Assembly: GCF_030247185.1 (NCBI RefSeq)
Contig: NC_080572.1
Location: 41,074,896 to 41,138,895, forward strand
Direction of reading: 5' to 3'
DNA: 64,000 bases
Source: Malaya genurostris
Lineage: Eukaryota; Arthropoda; Insecta; Diptera; Culicidae
In this document: one piece after another, positions 11,276 to 21,640 of the stretch
Layout: each line of letters starts with the position of its first letter
Position numbering within the stretch: the stretch's first letter is position 1
Translations under genes and position numbers: made by a program
Notes under the pieces: model-generated
Told to the model about the DNA's origin: nothing
What the model saw: the letters and a program-made list of their open reading frames with translations, nothing else
Database searches by the model: none

Positions 11276-13294
11276 CACTATAGTCCGAAACGGGAAATTA
11301 GCGTGACAAAAATATTTTTACTAATAAATATTAGTTTTTTTTTATAGTTGGTATCTTCACAAAAGTTGTTTGTAATCGAATGGCGCTCCTTTTGATGAAA
11401 AAAGTTACTAGGGTGGTTCTCATTTAGATTGAAATCTGAAATCTAACTTTCTTAATTGAACTCAAAAATGATTTTGTTGTACAATAAAGTTGTAGGAAAT
11501 TTTATTCTGAGAAACTTTTCTGAAAAAACACTTCTCTAACTTTACATTTAATCGAGTTACATCAATTTTCCCGAGTAAAAGTAGGGTGGCTCCTGAAAAA
11601 TCACTTTTTTTATTCTAACTTTTTTGTGAAACGTTCCACCGAAAAGTTGTCTTTAAAAAGTTATTGAACTAATCATTACGCACAATTTTGTAGAACGAAG
11701 CTTTTTCATATGAACTACCAGTAAAAAGTTATGATTGTTTTTTCATCAAAAACTAGTCAAGCTTCAAATATCGATATTCAATAGATGTCAGATCGATAAA
11801 AATGTATCCTATGCGGTAACTGAAAGGTCATAATATAATTAAAAATTTAAGAGAAAATTGGAAGGGTGTTATTTTTTTAGATTATTTAAATTAGTTTTAA
11901 AAATACCTTCAAAAAACTCAAAAACATTGCATAACTCTTAAACGCGTTAACGTATCAACATACTTTCTTCAGCAAAATAATAGTATCAAATTAGTTCTAC
12001 AAATGTTCCATACATTATTCTTTCGAGAAATGAGACACACAAAAACTACAGCCGAAAATAGATTTTTTGTAAGTCAGAGCACTTCCTGAATCCCCCCGGT
12101 GAATGACCGATAGGTTAAAACCGGGCTAAAATAAACAACTAACTAACTAACACTTCCTGAATCCAAGAAAATCATTAGTTTGTTAAAATGAGTAGAATGT
12201 ATTTATTCGAACCAAAACTCATTGTGCGTTGTTTTCCGGCTTTTATAGGCTATTCGGTACCCAAGTGGATGAGAAAGAAGAGCCAGTGTCATAGGCGTCT
12301 TGGCACGAAGTGGATAAAAATATTTGCATTTTACTAACTTGCACCAGCTTGTTGGAATGGTTGTCGAGATCATGAAAATTTCTGTTCATAAATTAATCAT
12401 GGCCAACTAGTTCGAAAAAAAAACGTATTACAAAATATCTCTAATCCTCAGTTGCTCAAACTCAATTGAAGTAGTTATTTTGGTAATAAATCGATTAAAA
12501 TTGTTCTGCAATCTATTTTCGGCTGAAGTTTTTGTGTGTCTCATTTCTCGAAAGGACAATGTATGGAACATTTGTAGAAATAATTTGATACTATTATTTT
12601 GCTCAAGAAAGTATGTTTATACGTTAAGGCGTTTAAGAGTTATGCAATGTTTTTGAGTTTTTTTTAAGTATTTTCAAAACCAATTTAAATAAGTTAAAAA
12701 ATAACACCCTTTCAATTTTCTCTTAATTTTTACTTATATTATGACCTTTCAGGAACCGCATAGGATACATTTTTATCGTTCTGGCATCTAATGAATATTG
12801 ATATTTGAAGGTGGACTAGTTTTTGACAAAAAAACAATCATAACTTTCCACTGGTAGCTCATATGAAAAAGTTTAGTTCAGCAAAATTGTGCGAAATAAT
12901 TAGTTCAACAACTCTTCTAAAAAAACAACTTTTCCATAGAACGTTTCACAAAAAAGTTAGAACAAAAAAAGTGATGTTTCAGGAGCCAACCTACTTTTAC
13001 TGGGGAAAATTTATGTAACTCGATCAAATAAAAAGCTAGAGAGGTGCTTTTTTAAGCAAAGCTGCTCAAAATAAAATTTTCTACAACTTGATTGTACCAC
13101 GAAATCATTTTTGAGTTCATTTAAAAAAGTTAGATTTCAGATTTCAATCTAAATAAGGACCACCCTAGTAACTTTTTTCATTAAAAGGAGCACCATTTGA
13201 TAACAAACAACTTTCGTGAAGACAACTACAAAGAACTAATATTTAATAGTGAAAATATTTTTGTCACGCTAATTTTCCGTTTCGGACCACTGTG
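11276..13294. mobile_element. 2.0-kb fold-back element with RSS-like 7-23-9 ends (Transib-like)
   Basis: The arms (11276 to about 12067, and about 12510-13294) are near reverse complements of roughly 790 bp. The right end reads inward CACAGTG, 23 bp, ACAAAAATA. The left end reads CACTATA, 23 bp, ACAAAAATA. The V(D)J 23-RSS is CACAGTG-23-ACAAAAACC, and Transib transposons are known to have such termini and 5-bp target duplications. The flanks are CACTG (11271-11275) and AACTG (13295-13299), matching at 4 of 5 bases. No transposase frame is present, so it is non-autonomous. A truncated SINE sits in the loop. The Transib assignment is inferred from the termini alone. Confidence 0.65.
12094..12150 (+). 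repeat. 5'-truncated SINE tail with 14-bp target duplication
   Basis: The 57-bp insert reads ggtgaatgaccgataggtta followed by aaaccgggctaaaataaac and an (aact)n tail. It is flanked by exact copies of cacttcctgaatcc at 12080-12093 and 12151-12164. The gtgaatgac-ggttaaaacc phrase also occurs at the 3' end of the tRNA-derived SINE at 22424-22568, so I read it as a truncated relative. It landed in the loop of the fold-back element and is therefore younger than it. Confidence 0.8.
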
Positions 13295-13552
13295 AACTGA
13301 TAGCTGTCAAACGATGTTCATCCAGTTTATTTTGTAAGGATGTCTGATGGGTGAATTGATGTGTGAGTGAAATGTAAGAGGAAGTGCATGCAAGAACGGT
13401 AATAAAGGCCACCGATGCGGTTATGCCAAATATGTCAAGCATGTTCTCGTTTGTGTGGGTCTGCAATTCGTTTTTAATTTTTGGAGAACGATGGAGTGAT
13501 TTCAGAATTGCCGATCATTTTAAGTGCGTCTAATTTTAGGTGATTTGAAGAT

Positions 13553-14852
13553 TTTTTTTCAATAAAATTTTTTCTTCAGGCCTTTTCGCGTACAAGCTTT
13601 ACGTGGCCGAATGACTTACATTTTTGTTACTTTTTTTTTAAAATAACTATTTATTGGAATATGAGTTAAAATTAAATTATTAAGATTTAAATTGGGTGTT
13701 CAGCCACAAGTGGTGATTTTTCAGCCCTATTATATATATGATTTGGTTATTACCATGAGGACATTATTTGCTTCCGCAATTCTGAGATTTTTGTGTAGGG
13801 AAAATTCTAAACCTACTTCGATTGTGTAATGGGGAAAAGGAACTTATAAACTAACTTACTAACTAATACAGAGAGCGAATCGATTCAATTGAAGATTGCA
13901 TCGATTTTTGTCTGAATTTTTGTTACTTAAGAATTCTTTTTGTTTTGCTATTGGATTGGGTGACATTTTTTCTAGGGGGAGCTTACCATCTAACGAGGAT
14001 CGAGGGTCACTTTGTCCGTCGTTTATCTTATCATCCATTGCTTCATCGTCGGTGTTGTGTGTGATTTCCGTTTTCTTTTCGTTTTCCTTGTTGATCGTAG
14101 TCTTGGGCTCGTTGAGAGTTGCTGTAGATGCGCCTTGTTGTACATTGGTTGCAGTTGCAGCTGGTGTACTTTGTTCTTTAGGGGATACTGATGGTTTCGT
14201 TGAAGGGGATGCTTCATTGTTGTTGGTGGCTGTCACAAGTGTGTTGGGGTTGCTTGGAGTTGGTGTGAAGGAAGCACCATTGTCCTTTGGTGTAGGTGTC
14301 TCCTTGCCCACTTTATCACATGCCTTACCGTAGTGAACAGCTTTTTGGCAATATTGGCATGTGGCCATCTGATTGTCATGGGTAACAAGTGTTTTGCACG
14401 GGATTCTTATATCCTGACCGAAAGTCACATAAGAAGGTATAGGCCTCTTCAAGCGCATGCGTAACAAACGTATGTCATTTAGAATACCGGGGAAAAAGTT
14501 CTTCCACTTTTCTTTTTCGATAAAGAGAATTTCTCCGTATTGGGACATAGTTTTGCGAATATAAGGATCGATGACGCTTGAGGGAAAATCATGCACACGC
14601 ACTTCTATAGCACTATTTTCCATATATACTGGAATGTTGTACTTAATGTTTTGGTGCTTCATATAGTGCACATTGTTATTGTCTTTTGCGAATCATTTGC
14701 ATCCATCTCTTTATAAAACTGTATTCTTTCGTAGCGGCGGTAGCTTTTGTTCGTTTGGTTCACTCATTTCGAGATCGTTCTTTTGTTCACTATACAATAC
14801 TGTAGTTGGTTTTGTTTTATCGACTGACTTGGATGAGATGTGAAAGCGAACT
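13553..14852 (-). mobile_element. ORF1-only non-LTR retroposon, copy 1
   Basis: A perfect 14-bp target duplication, GGTGATTTGAAGAT, flanks the element at 13539-13552 and 14853-14866. On the minus strand it starts near CACATCTCATCCAAGTCAG, encodes an ORF1-type protein with a CCHC knuckle, and ends in an AATAAA-like signal and an A-run at 13553. This is the structure of a target-primed reverse-transcription product. There is no endonuclease or reverse transcriptase frame and no room for one in 1.3 kb. The second copy (54240-55293) has the same 5' and 3' ends. The family therefore seems to be short by design, mobilised by enzymes of another element. Confidence 0.85.
13859..14671 (-). CDS. ORF1 (gag-like) protein of non-LTR retroposon, CCHC knuckle
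   Basis: Open for 270 codons from a Met at 14671. Residues ~1-100 resemble the conserved core of mosquito ORF1 proteins (YNIPVYMENSAIEVRVHDFP, then a W-FFPGI segment and a PSYVTFG segment). Residues about 104-117 form a zinc knuckle, CQYCQKAVHYGKAC, with C-x2-C-x4-H-x4-C spacing, expected to bind nucleic acid. The rest is a low-complexity Pro/Thr/Ser/Asn tail. The family's likely original start is MSEPNEQKLPP at 14767. In this copy that reading hits a stop after about 18 codons, and part of the N-terminal region is deleted, so the ORF is probably truncated. The role in the donor element would be RNA binding and RNP formation. Confidence 0.7.
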   Translation of the reverse strand: MHYMKHQNIKYNIPVYMENSAIEVRVHDFPSSVIDPYIRKTMSQYGEILFIEKEKWKNFFPGILNDIRLLRMRLKRPIPSYVTFGQDIRIPCKTLVTHDNQMATCQYCQKAVHYGKACDKVGKETPTPKDNGASFTPTPSNPNTLVTATNNNEASPSTKPSVSPKEQSTPAATATNVQQGASTATLNEPKTTINKENEKKTEITHNTDDEAMDDKINDGQSDPRSSLDGKLPLEKMSPNPIAKQKEFLSNKNSDKNRCNLQLNRFALCIS

Positions 14853-14990
14853 GGGTGATTTGAAGATGGATTTATATTATGAGAGTGAACAAAGAGAAGA
14901 ACTTAATTATCATCCAGATTTAACAACCAGTAGTTTTGAAAACAATCAACTCAAGTAAATCAAAAGTATGTACTTTTTTAATATGTACTT

Positions 14991-15827
14991 AGGAGCTGTC
15001 CATAAAATACGTCACGCCGCAAAGGGGAGGGGGGTGTTTCATAAAGCGTGACCTTTTGTGATAAGGGGAAGGGGGGAGGTTTTTGGAATGTGACGTCCAA
15101 TATTTTCAATGAGCGCATTTTTGAAATACCTAATTATATTACTGCTCTGCCCTATTTCCTGACAAAATCTCCACAATAAACGTTTACATTCTATAGGAAA
15201 ACGTGTATTTGTTGCTGTAAAAGCTTCTTCTTGTAAATTCGGAAATGAGTGATGAAGGACATCATTTCTGTTGTTATCAGCAAAAGTGCACGGAGAAGCG
15301 AGTAAATTAGCGAAATTAATAAATTTTACCTAATATGAGTAAAAAAGAAAAATATGCTTTTAAACGGTTTAACTTCAGTTATGCACTGACATTTTTTTCA
15401 GTAATTTGATTTTCTAGCATTGATAATAGTATATCATAAGAATTTCTCTTATCTGATTCTGATGCAGTTTATCCAATTATACTCCATTTGAAAAAGGGCG
15501 GGAATATCAACGATTTCAGACGTAGATCATGTCATGTCTTATCTAGATCATATGTGATTTTCCTCCACCAACATCAAAGCTTATCGAATCATTCAATGAT
15601 TGAACTTACATAAATCAAGAATCATTTTAAATCAAAATCACTACCCATTGTGTGACGGAAGATTAGTACCGATATTGATCGATATAATTTAAAATTCACT
15701 GATCAACTGATCTTGAAAACATTCTTCGGCAGTGATCTCGAGGAGGCCCTCTGCTTCTGTGACAATTTGTGACAAAGGGGGGATGGGGAGTCAAAAATCG
15801 TAAAAAAAGCGTGACGTGACAGCCCCT
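14991..15827. mobile_element. Non-autonomous DNA element, 9-bp target duplication
   Basis: The left end is AGGAGCTGTCC and the right end, read inward, is AGGGGCTGTCACGTCACGC. Both continue into gcgtgac-rich, G-run sequence. The flanks are exact copies of TATGTACTT (14982-14990 and 15828-15836). A 9-bp duplication fits Mutator-like elements, though hAT-like origin is not excluded. No ORF is recognised. A ~60-bp internal block (about 15285-15345) recurs inverted at 49995-50070 inside an otherwise different element. Confidence 0.75.
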
Positions 15828-15836
15828 TATGTACTT

Positions 15837-17164
15837 ATAATAAATTGCGCAGTGGCGATATCGTGACCAATGAGGTACAACCGAGGTGCGATTATTGCTA
15901 GTTGAAAACTAAGTCATGCTTCTAGTTATTATTAAATGCAAATTGGTGACTCAAACTTTATCGAGGTTAAAGCAAATTCTTACAAATTATTATTATGACG
16001 AATTGATGTCAAAAAGTGATGTTTTGAGCAATTTTCAAATCTAGATTGCCGACTGTATTGTTAAGAAGGATTTTAAAATTGATGTTTAAGGTGAAATGTA
16101 ACGCCATAAAATGCGCGCAAAATTTCATCCGCTTCAGTTGAACGAACCGTCGCTCAAAGCATAACAAGAAAAACCGACACATGGAAACCAGAACTTTTTT
16201 TCGGTGATTGATCGCAGTGGGCTTACCTCTCGTTATGCGGGCTTGTAAAAAAGACTGGACGTAATGGATTTTTGAATCCTTCACACTTTGAATATATGCT
16301 AATTCAATCGTTATTGTTAGTGATTACTCTTACACTAGAACTATGATTGACTAACATGAAGTTATATGTATATGTATTGACTAACTTGCTAATCATGTAT
16401 ATGTCTGAGCTTAGTAGCAAGCATGGATTCTTCTTCAAAAGAACGTTTGAAGACAAGAAAACATTCAAGTATTTTCGTTATCTTTGCCAGTAGTTCACCA
16501 GGCCACATTGTTTGTATCACAGGTTATATAAAAGTTATATTTTCAAATATTCTACATGAACGATAATACTGGGCTTGTATTCATTTCATTCAGTAACCTG
16601 TCAAGGTTGAAGTTATAGTTTCGCTATAAAAATTGCTGCAGTCAAAAATTATACCTATAACATGATTATTAGCATTATTGCTTCAGCAACATCAATGCAT
16701 TGAGCTCAACAGAGTTGGACATTTTTGGCATTATAAACGACAGTTACTTAGAAAATAAACGATTTTTTACAATACCCATTTTATTGTATTCAACTCGTTT
16801 TCATTTCAACACAAAACCCTGCATAAATTCACGTCATTATTTGATATGTAATTTTTGCTCACGATATAATGCCACTGAGTCCACCGGGCATTGCTCACAC
16901 CACCTCAATACGAAACAGCAGCGCACAGGCAACAAAAAATATGGAACAATTTATGTTAACTTTTACAAATTTCGGTTGTTTTATCTAAAATTTTATAATT
17001 TTGAGTGGCATTTTCTGATTCTTCGTGAAATTTTCCACAAACACTATTGTTCAGTTCTGCAATCATCCCCGTGGAACACAACAGTAACCGTTTATACATT
17101 TTAAAAACCAATTACGGCTCGGCAAAGCAAAATTTCAATATTCTAGGAATACTTAGTTGTGATA
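15837..17164. other. Unassigned interval
   Basis: A+T-rich. Frames at 16009-16284 (minus, 91 codons) and 16700-17104 (plus, 134 codons) show no recognisable domain, and their composition is like the surroundings. No repeats shared with other parts of the window were noticed. Confidence 0.3.
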
Positions 17165-18002
17165 CACACTAAGATTCCATTCCGTTGTTCGGTAATTTTT
17201 TTGACGAAAACTTTCGGTAATCAATAGAAATTACCGATATTTTGGCACATGAGCGTCATTTTACAAAAATTATGCAAATTTTTACCGGACGATCAGTGTT
17301 ACGCAAGTTTTCATTACCGTATTCTGTAAATAGATATACAACTCATACGGTAAATCTGAATAGTCGCCGAGTACGGTAAAACCCTACCGTCCGTATAGTA
17401 AAATAATCTTCCAATAACCGAACTTCTGTAAATACTGATTGTCGTGAAAACTAACTGTCAAACAATTGATAAAATGTTCAGTAAGAGTCTTTTTATAAAC
17501 GAAACGAAAAAAAAACTTGAAGAGTTCATCGAATGGATTGAGGTACAGATGCTAAAATTTTTGAAACATTAGAATCACTAAAAGCTTTTTATTTACTTAT
17601 AAGCAGAAAATAATTTTGTATCTCTTGTCCACTTGCTGCCTACACAAATCGTTCGAGGATAATTTCTGGTGGACTCGACGGATTGTGCAGTGTTTTGGAA
17701 GGTGGAATAAAACCATAGCCACAACAGGTTGGAATTAAATTAAAAATTCATTCATTTTGTGAACATGTGTTGTTTTTTGAAATCCGAAAATAAAAGAATT
17801 TTAACCAAAGGAAAACAAACAAACAACAAATTACCGAACAATCAGTTAGATCCATTTTGTTTACAGTTTACGGTAGTTGTTTGATAGTTCAGCAATTACC
17901 GAACGATCGGTAATCGATTGTATTACCGAACTGATTACCGAACGTTCAGCTGTTGAAAATTCGGTAAAAAATTACCGAATTCTGCGAAATTTTCTAAGTG
18001 TG
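17165..18002. mobile_element. 838-bp TA-flanked element with many TACCG motifs
   Basis: The ends are CACACTAAGA and CACACTTAGA (inverted), each flanked by TA (17163-17164 and 18003-18004). This fits Tc1/mariner-type integration. Both ends then share ttcggtaatttttt. The outer thirds are packed with the pentamer taccg/cggta in both orientations (well over a dozen), while the middle is plain A+T-rich. No ORF. Clustered short inverted motifs could be repeated binding sites for a transposase, but this is inference. Confidence 0.7.
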
Positions 18003-18004
18003 TA

Positions 18005-21000
18005 AGCTTGATTTCGAAAACTTAAGTGTTTTTGATTTTTCGAAAATCGCTCAAGTTTTTGAATGATTGATCAAAAACGCGATTCGCGCATTCTGCTACA
18101 TTTCACCTTGAGGTACTTCGAAAATGAAGATGGCGATATCCGACTTGTCAATAATAAAAAATTTGACAATTGGTTTGGTCCCAATATTGGTAGTGAATTA
18201 AATACCAGTGATTACAATTTTTCTGAGGTCAATCTGTATTGAAACGAAATAAACCTGAAAAACTACAGTATAAGAAAATGGTTCGTCAAGTATTATTTCT
18301 AAGGGATAAATGCAGTTTATCAAAAAGGTGACATTGGTGTCAATTAGATTGTAGATTCATGATAAGGAACACCGGGGAGGAATAGGTTTCTTTATTATTG
18401 AATTTAAAAATTATATAATTATTATTGAACAATGTCCAACTCCAATTTTGAAAGAAATTATTGAAATATATAAAGATTATTTGTTTATCTACGAACAGTT
18501 CACGAGGTTATAGCTACCTGATTTTCCATTCCCAATCCATTATCGACGTATTCAATTTAGACAAGTTCGGCTCCAATATCTACCGCAGATATTTACTGAA
18601 TCTCACGAAGAATAAATTTACCATCATACGTTTTACAACACAAGTGAAAAGCAAGCTTCCTATCAAAGCCCTAATCGAAACCAATCGACCCCGAGGCGCT
18701 GGAAGCAGCTTGCTTTCTAAAATAAACAGCTCATCTATTTTCACTGGTTCCATCATCTGACAAAGCATTTTAGCGTGCTGAACCTCTGCGCGACGCCAAT
18801 AATATCCAATTTCGGGTGTATTGAAAATAAAAAAAAATGCGAAGAGAAGGGAATGGCAAATGGAAAGCCCAATACAAAACCCGAAACATAAGGTCCCTTT
18901 CGCTGCAGTCTCCATTAGCACTGTTAGCCGTTTGCGAAGAATTTACGACGGCGGACGCGAGGGGAGTGTAGTGTGTAAAAATAATAATTTCACGCAAATT
19001 TTCGTTTTGACGAGCGAGACGATTAGTTTTGGACTGGCGACAGATAATCACTTGCGGAAATTGTGGGATTTTTTTCTATCGAATCCAGCAGACGTGAGTT
19101 TTACCAGACAATGCCTTTTGTGCTTCTGGGTTTTGAATAAGCAAAGACTTAGAAAGACTCTAATATTACAATTTGTTTTTACGATTATCTACAACCCTCA
19201 TTGTAGTTAGGTTTTCCGCTTCTTCTTTTGCCGAAACTTCCCCCTAAAATTGTTAGGGAAAAATGAAGAAAACGTCGTAATTAACCGATTCCAAGTTCAT
19301 TGACACGATTTATCGTTGTTGCTCGAATGTACGAATATCCCGAGCAGCGAAACAGAGCGGGCAGGATAACTCGGCTTCGAGAGTGCGGGCATCATGTTTG
19401 TAATGTGAGAACTTGGCGCGTGCCTCATTCCTCGTTTTTCGCGTCCTACAGGTCTGGAACCGAAGGAACCCGTGTCGAACCACACCGGTCAGGCCAGTGG
19501 CGTACGATAGTGTACCGAATTAAATTTTACAACTCGAAGAGGGGAGGGGGCATGTGTAATTTGAGCCTCGCGTGGCTCCCTGGAATCTCACTGGGAGTTC
19601 TCAGCCGCATACCTGACTGGTGATGTCTCAGTATCTCATTTCAATTGATCGCCGGTCGTTGATTTTACACCGGGAGGGCTCTCTGTGTTCATTGAAGTCG
19701 ATAGCTTCGTCTCCGATTTCCGATTGTGTGTTTGCCGAGTCCCGGCAAGTTTATCTGCGTTAAAGATCTAAATTAATTCTTCGATAGTTGCTTCATTTCA
19801 TTTTCCGTGAGGACCCACTCAACTGTTTGATTAACGTAGGTTGGACGAAAAAGCGAATGCTCGCAATTCAATTCAATAATCACCATCTGTCGGTCACGGG
19901 AACATCGTGCCTCCTACCGGGGTGTGTTGAAGCGTCTATTGTGAAAGTGAAATTGCATTGCCGCAACCACTTCCGCCGATAACGATCTGGGCCAAACTTG
20001 TGCGATATATCACCAGATCTTCTCTTCTCGGATCAAACAGTTCAGATTCTTGGCAGACATCCAAACAAACCGGGAGAGTCCTTCGTTCCGAACGAGCTGA
20101 TGCAATCTCGATTCTACCGTAGAGAGCAAGCGAAACAGAGGGAGGTGAAAATCATTAATTTGACGCATGAAACAGCTGCTGCCGCCGATACGTTTTTATG
20201 TATGACGGCGCTGACTCGCCGAGATTTTTTCACCCTCCGTCACCCTCGTTGTTGTCGTTTGCTAGTGCAAGGAACATTTCATGAACGACGAATTCTCAAC
20301 AAGAATTTATGTACACACAGATCCGACAAATAAGCGATGCATAATACTTCGCTACGGGTGTGGTACGAGCTCATACAGCACATATCCCACTTTTTATTAT
20401 TCTTCGGGATCAGGGATATAGTTTTTTTTTCTCTCTCGTTTTCCTTGCTCATTCCTTCCGATCCGATCCGTTCCATTTCGTTCTGGCATCCCAGCGACCC
20501 TAGGCAGTTGGAAATTCAATATCGCTTCCCGCTGTTACTCAGGCCATTTGTTCCAAAAATCAATGTCGAAGGACCCCATCAGCATCACGCGACGAATGGT
20601 GCCGGCGGTGATAGCATGCCATCGTCACCGGGAAAAGCGAAGTGAAATTAGCTGTTCGTCTTAGGCTTCCTGCCTTCATCCATCACGGTTGTTACAGTGA
20701 TCTGTTTGTTGTTGGTTCTCGGCGTTAGGATTTGAATTTTTCATCTTGGTAATGATCCGTTATTTGCCGGCACTTGATGGGATGTTAAGTAGTCGTATGA
20801 AAATGTATGTTGGAATCGGTTCAGGATTGATTGTGACGGCAATCTCCGTCGAATCCGAGCGTGTTGGACTGCGGCGACCAGAAGATCATCATCTCACCAA
20901 TGCCGAATATAAACACAACAATTTTGTAATTGTCTAAAAAAAATTCCATTACAATTAGGTCGAAATGACGATACTCCCAAAAACAATCCAGTTGTTTGGA

Positions 21001-21118
21001 GTAGTATAAAAGCGGGCATTGTATTATAATTTCTGTCGATTTGTTTCTGTAGAAATATTGAGTGAAATATTCAAAAACACCCTTTTAGCTGTTATTGAAA
21101 ACTTGAGATTATAATACA
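18005..21118. other. Repeat-poor island, no gene recognised
   Basis: From about 18560 to 20900 the sequence is G+C- and CpG-richer, with overlapping frames on both strands (18580-18921 and 18770-19051 minus; 18821-19210, 19300-19623, 19998-20333 and 20337-20645 plus). None shows a domain I recognise. At about 20530-20545 a pyrimidine-rich run followed by cag could serve as a splice acceptor for a short frame ending at 20645 (VEGPHQHHATNGAGGDSMPS), but nothing supports it beyond that. Candidate untranslated or regulatory host sequence; unproven. Confidence 0.3.
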
Positions 21119-21360
21119 TACACGGGGAGACCACAAATTATTTTGTTTCAACTAAAATTTATAATGATTTAACTAACATATCTGTTGAATTTGCCAAAAC
21201 CACTCAGGTGAACAAAATTGCTGTTTTCGAATGCTGTCAGTTGACTGAAAACGGAGACATCTAAAACACAAAACGCGAAAAACCTTCATTACACCAGAAG
21301 CGTTTCATGTTGGAAATGTTAAATTGCTATTATACGTCATTTGTATCAGTTACGTAATTT
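21119..21360 (+). repeat. Partial copy of the CACGGAG/AACC TA element
   Basis: Begins tacacggggagaccacaaat and goes on through aaattatttt, tttaactaac and gaatgctgtcagttgac, following the left part of the element at 49272-50442. The right terminus is not recognisable, so this copy is truncated. Confidence 0.5.
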
Positions 21361-21433
21361 CCGTTTCAAATAGGTGAAAATAATAAATTAATTGTTAAAC
21401 AAGTATTCCATGCGCTGAATAGATATTCCTACA

Positions 21434-21640
21434 CAGTGGCGTACCGAGGAAATTTGGCGCCCAGGCCAAAATAAAAGATTTGCCGCCCCCATCGTTGGTT
21501 TAGTGAGTAAAATAAAAACAAAGCTGAAGTTCATCTGCTGACTTGGGTGAGCAAAAAAAAAGGTCCCAAGGATTACTTTGCCGCCCCCTAACATTGTTGC
21601 GCCCGGGGTAAATGCCCCCTTCGTCCCCCTCAAACTTGGA
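21434..21640. repeat. Fragment with a CAGTGGCGTACCGAGG terminus
   Basis: The motif CAGTGGCGTACCGAGG at 21434 resembles hAT-type termini common in animal genomes. The following ~190 bp are G+C-rich for the region (gccgcccc occurs twice). I cannot find the matching inverted end, so this is a one-ended fragment and the class is uncertain. The 121-codon minus frame here is not a recognised protein. Confidence 0.35.

Noticed and set aside
13896..14333. 145-codon plus-strand frame opposite the ORF1 gene
   Set aside because: It is the antisense shadow of the low-complexity tail of ORF1.
20530..20645. Possible terminal coding exon (VEGPHQHHATNGAGGDSMPS frame)
   Set aside because: An acceptor-like site is present, but there is no partner exon, no recognisable protein and a different frame is equally open.
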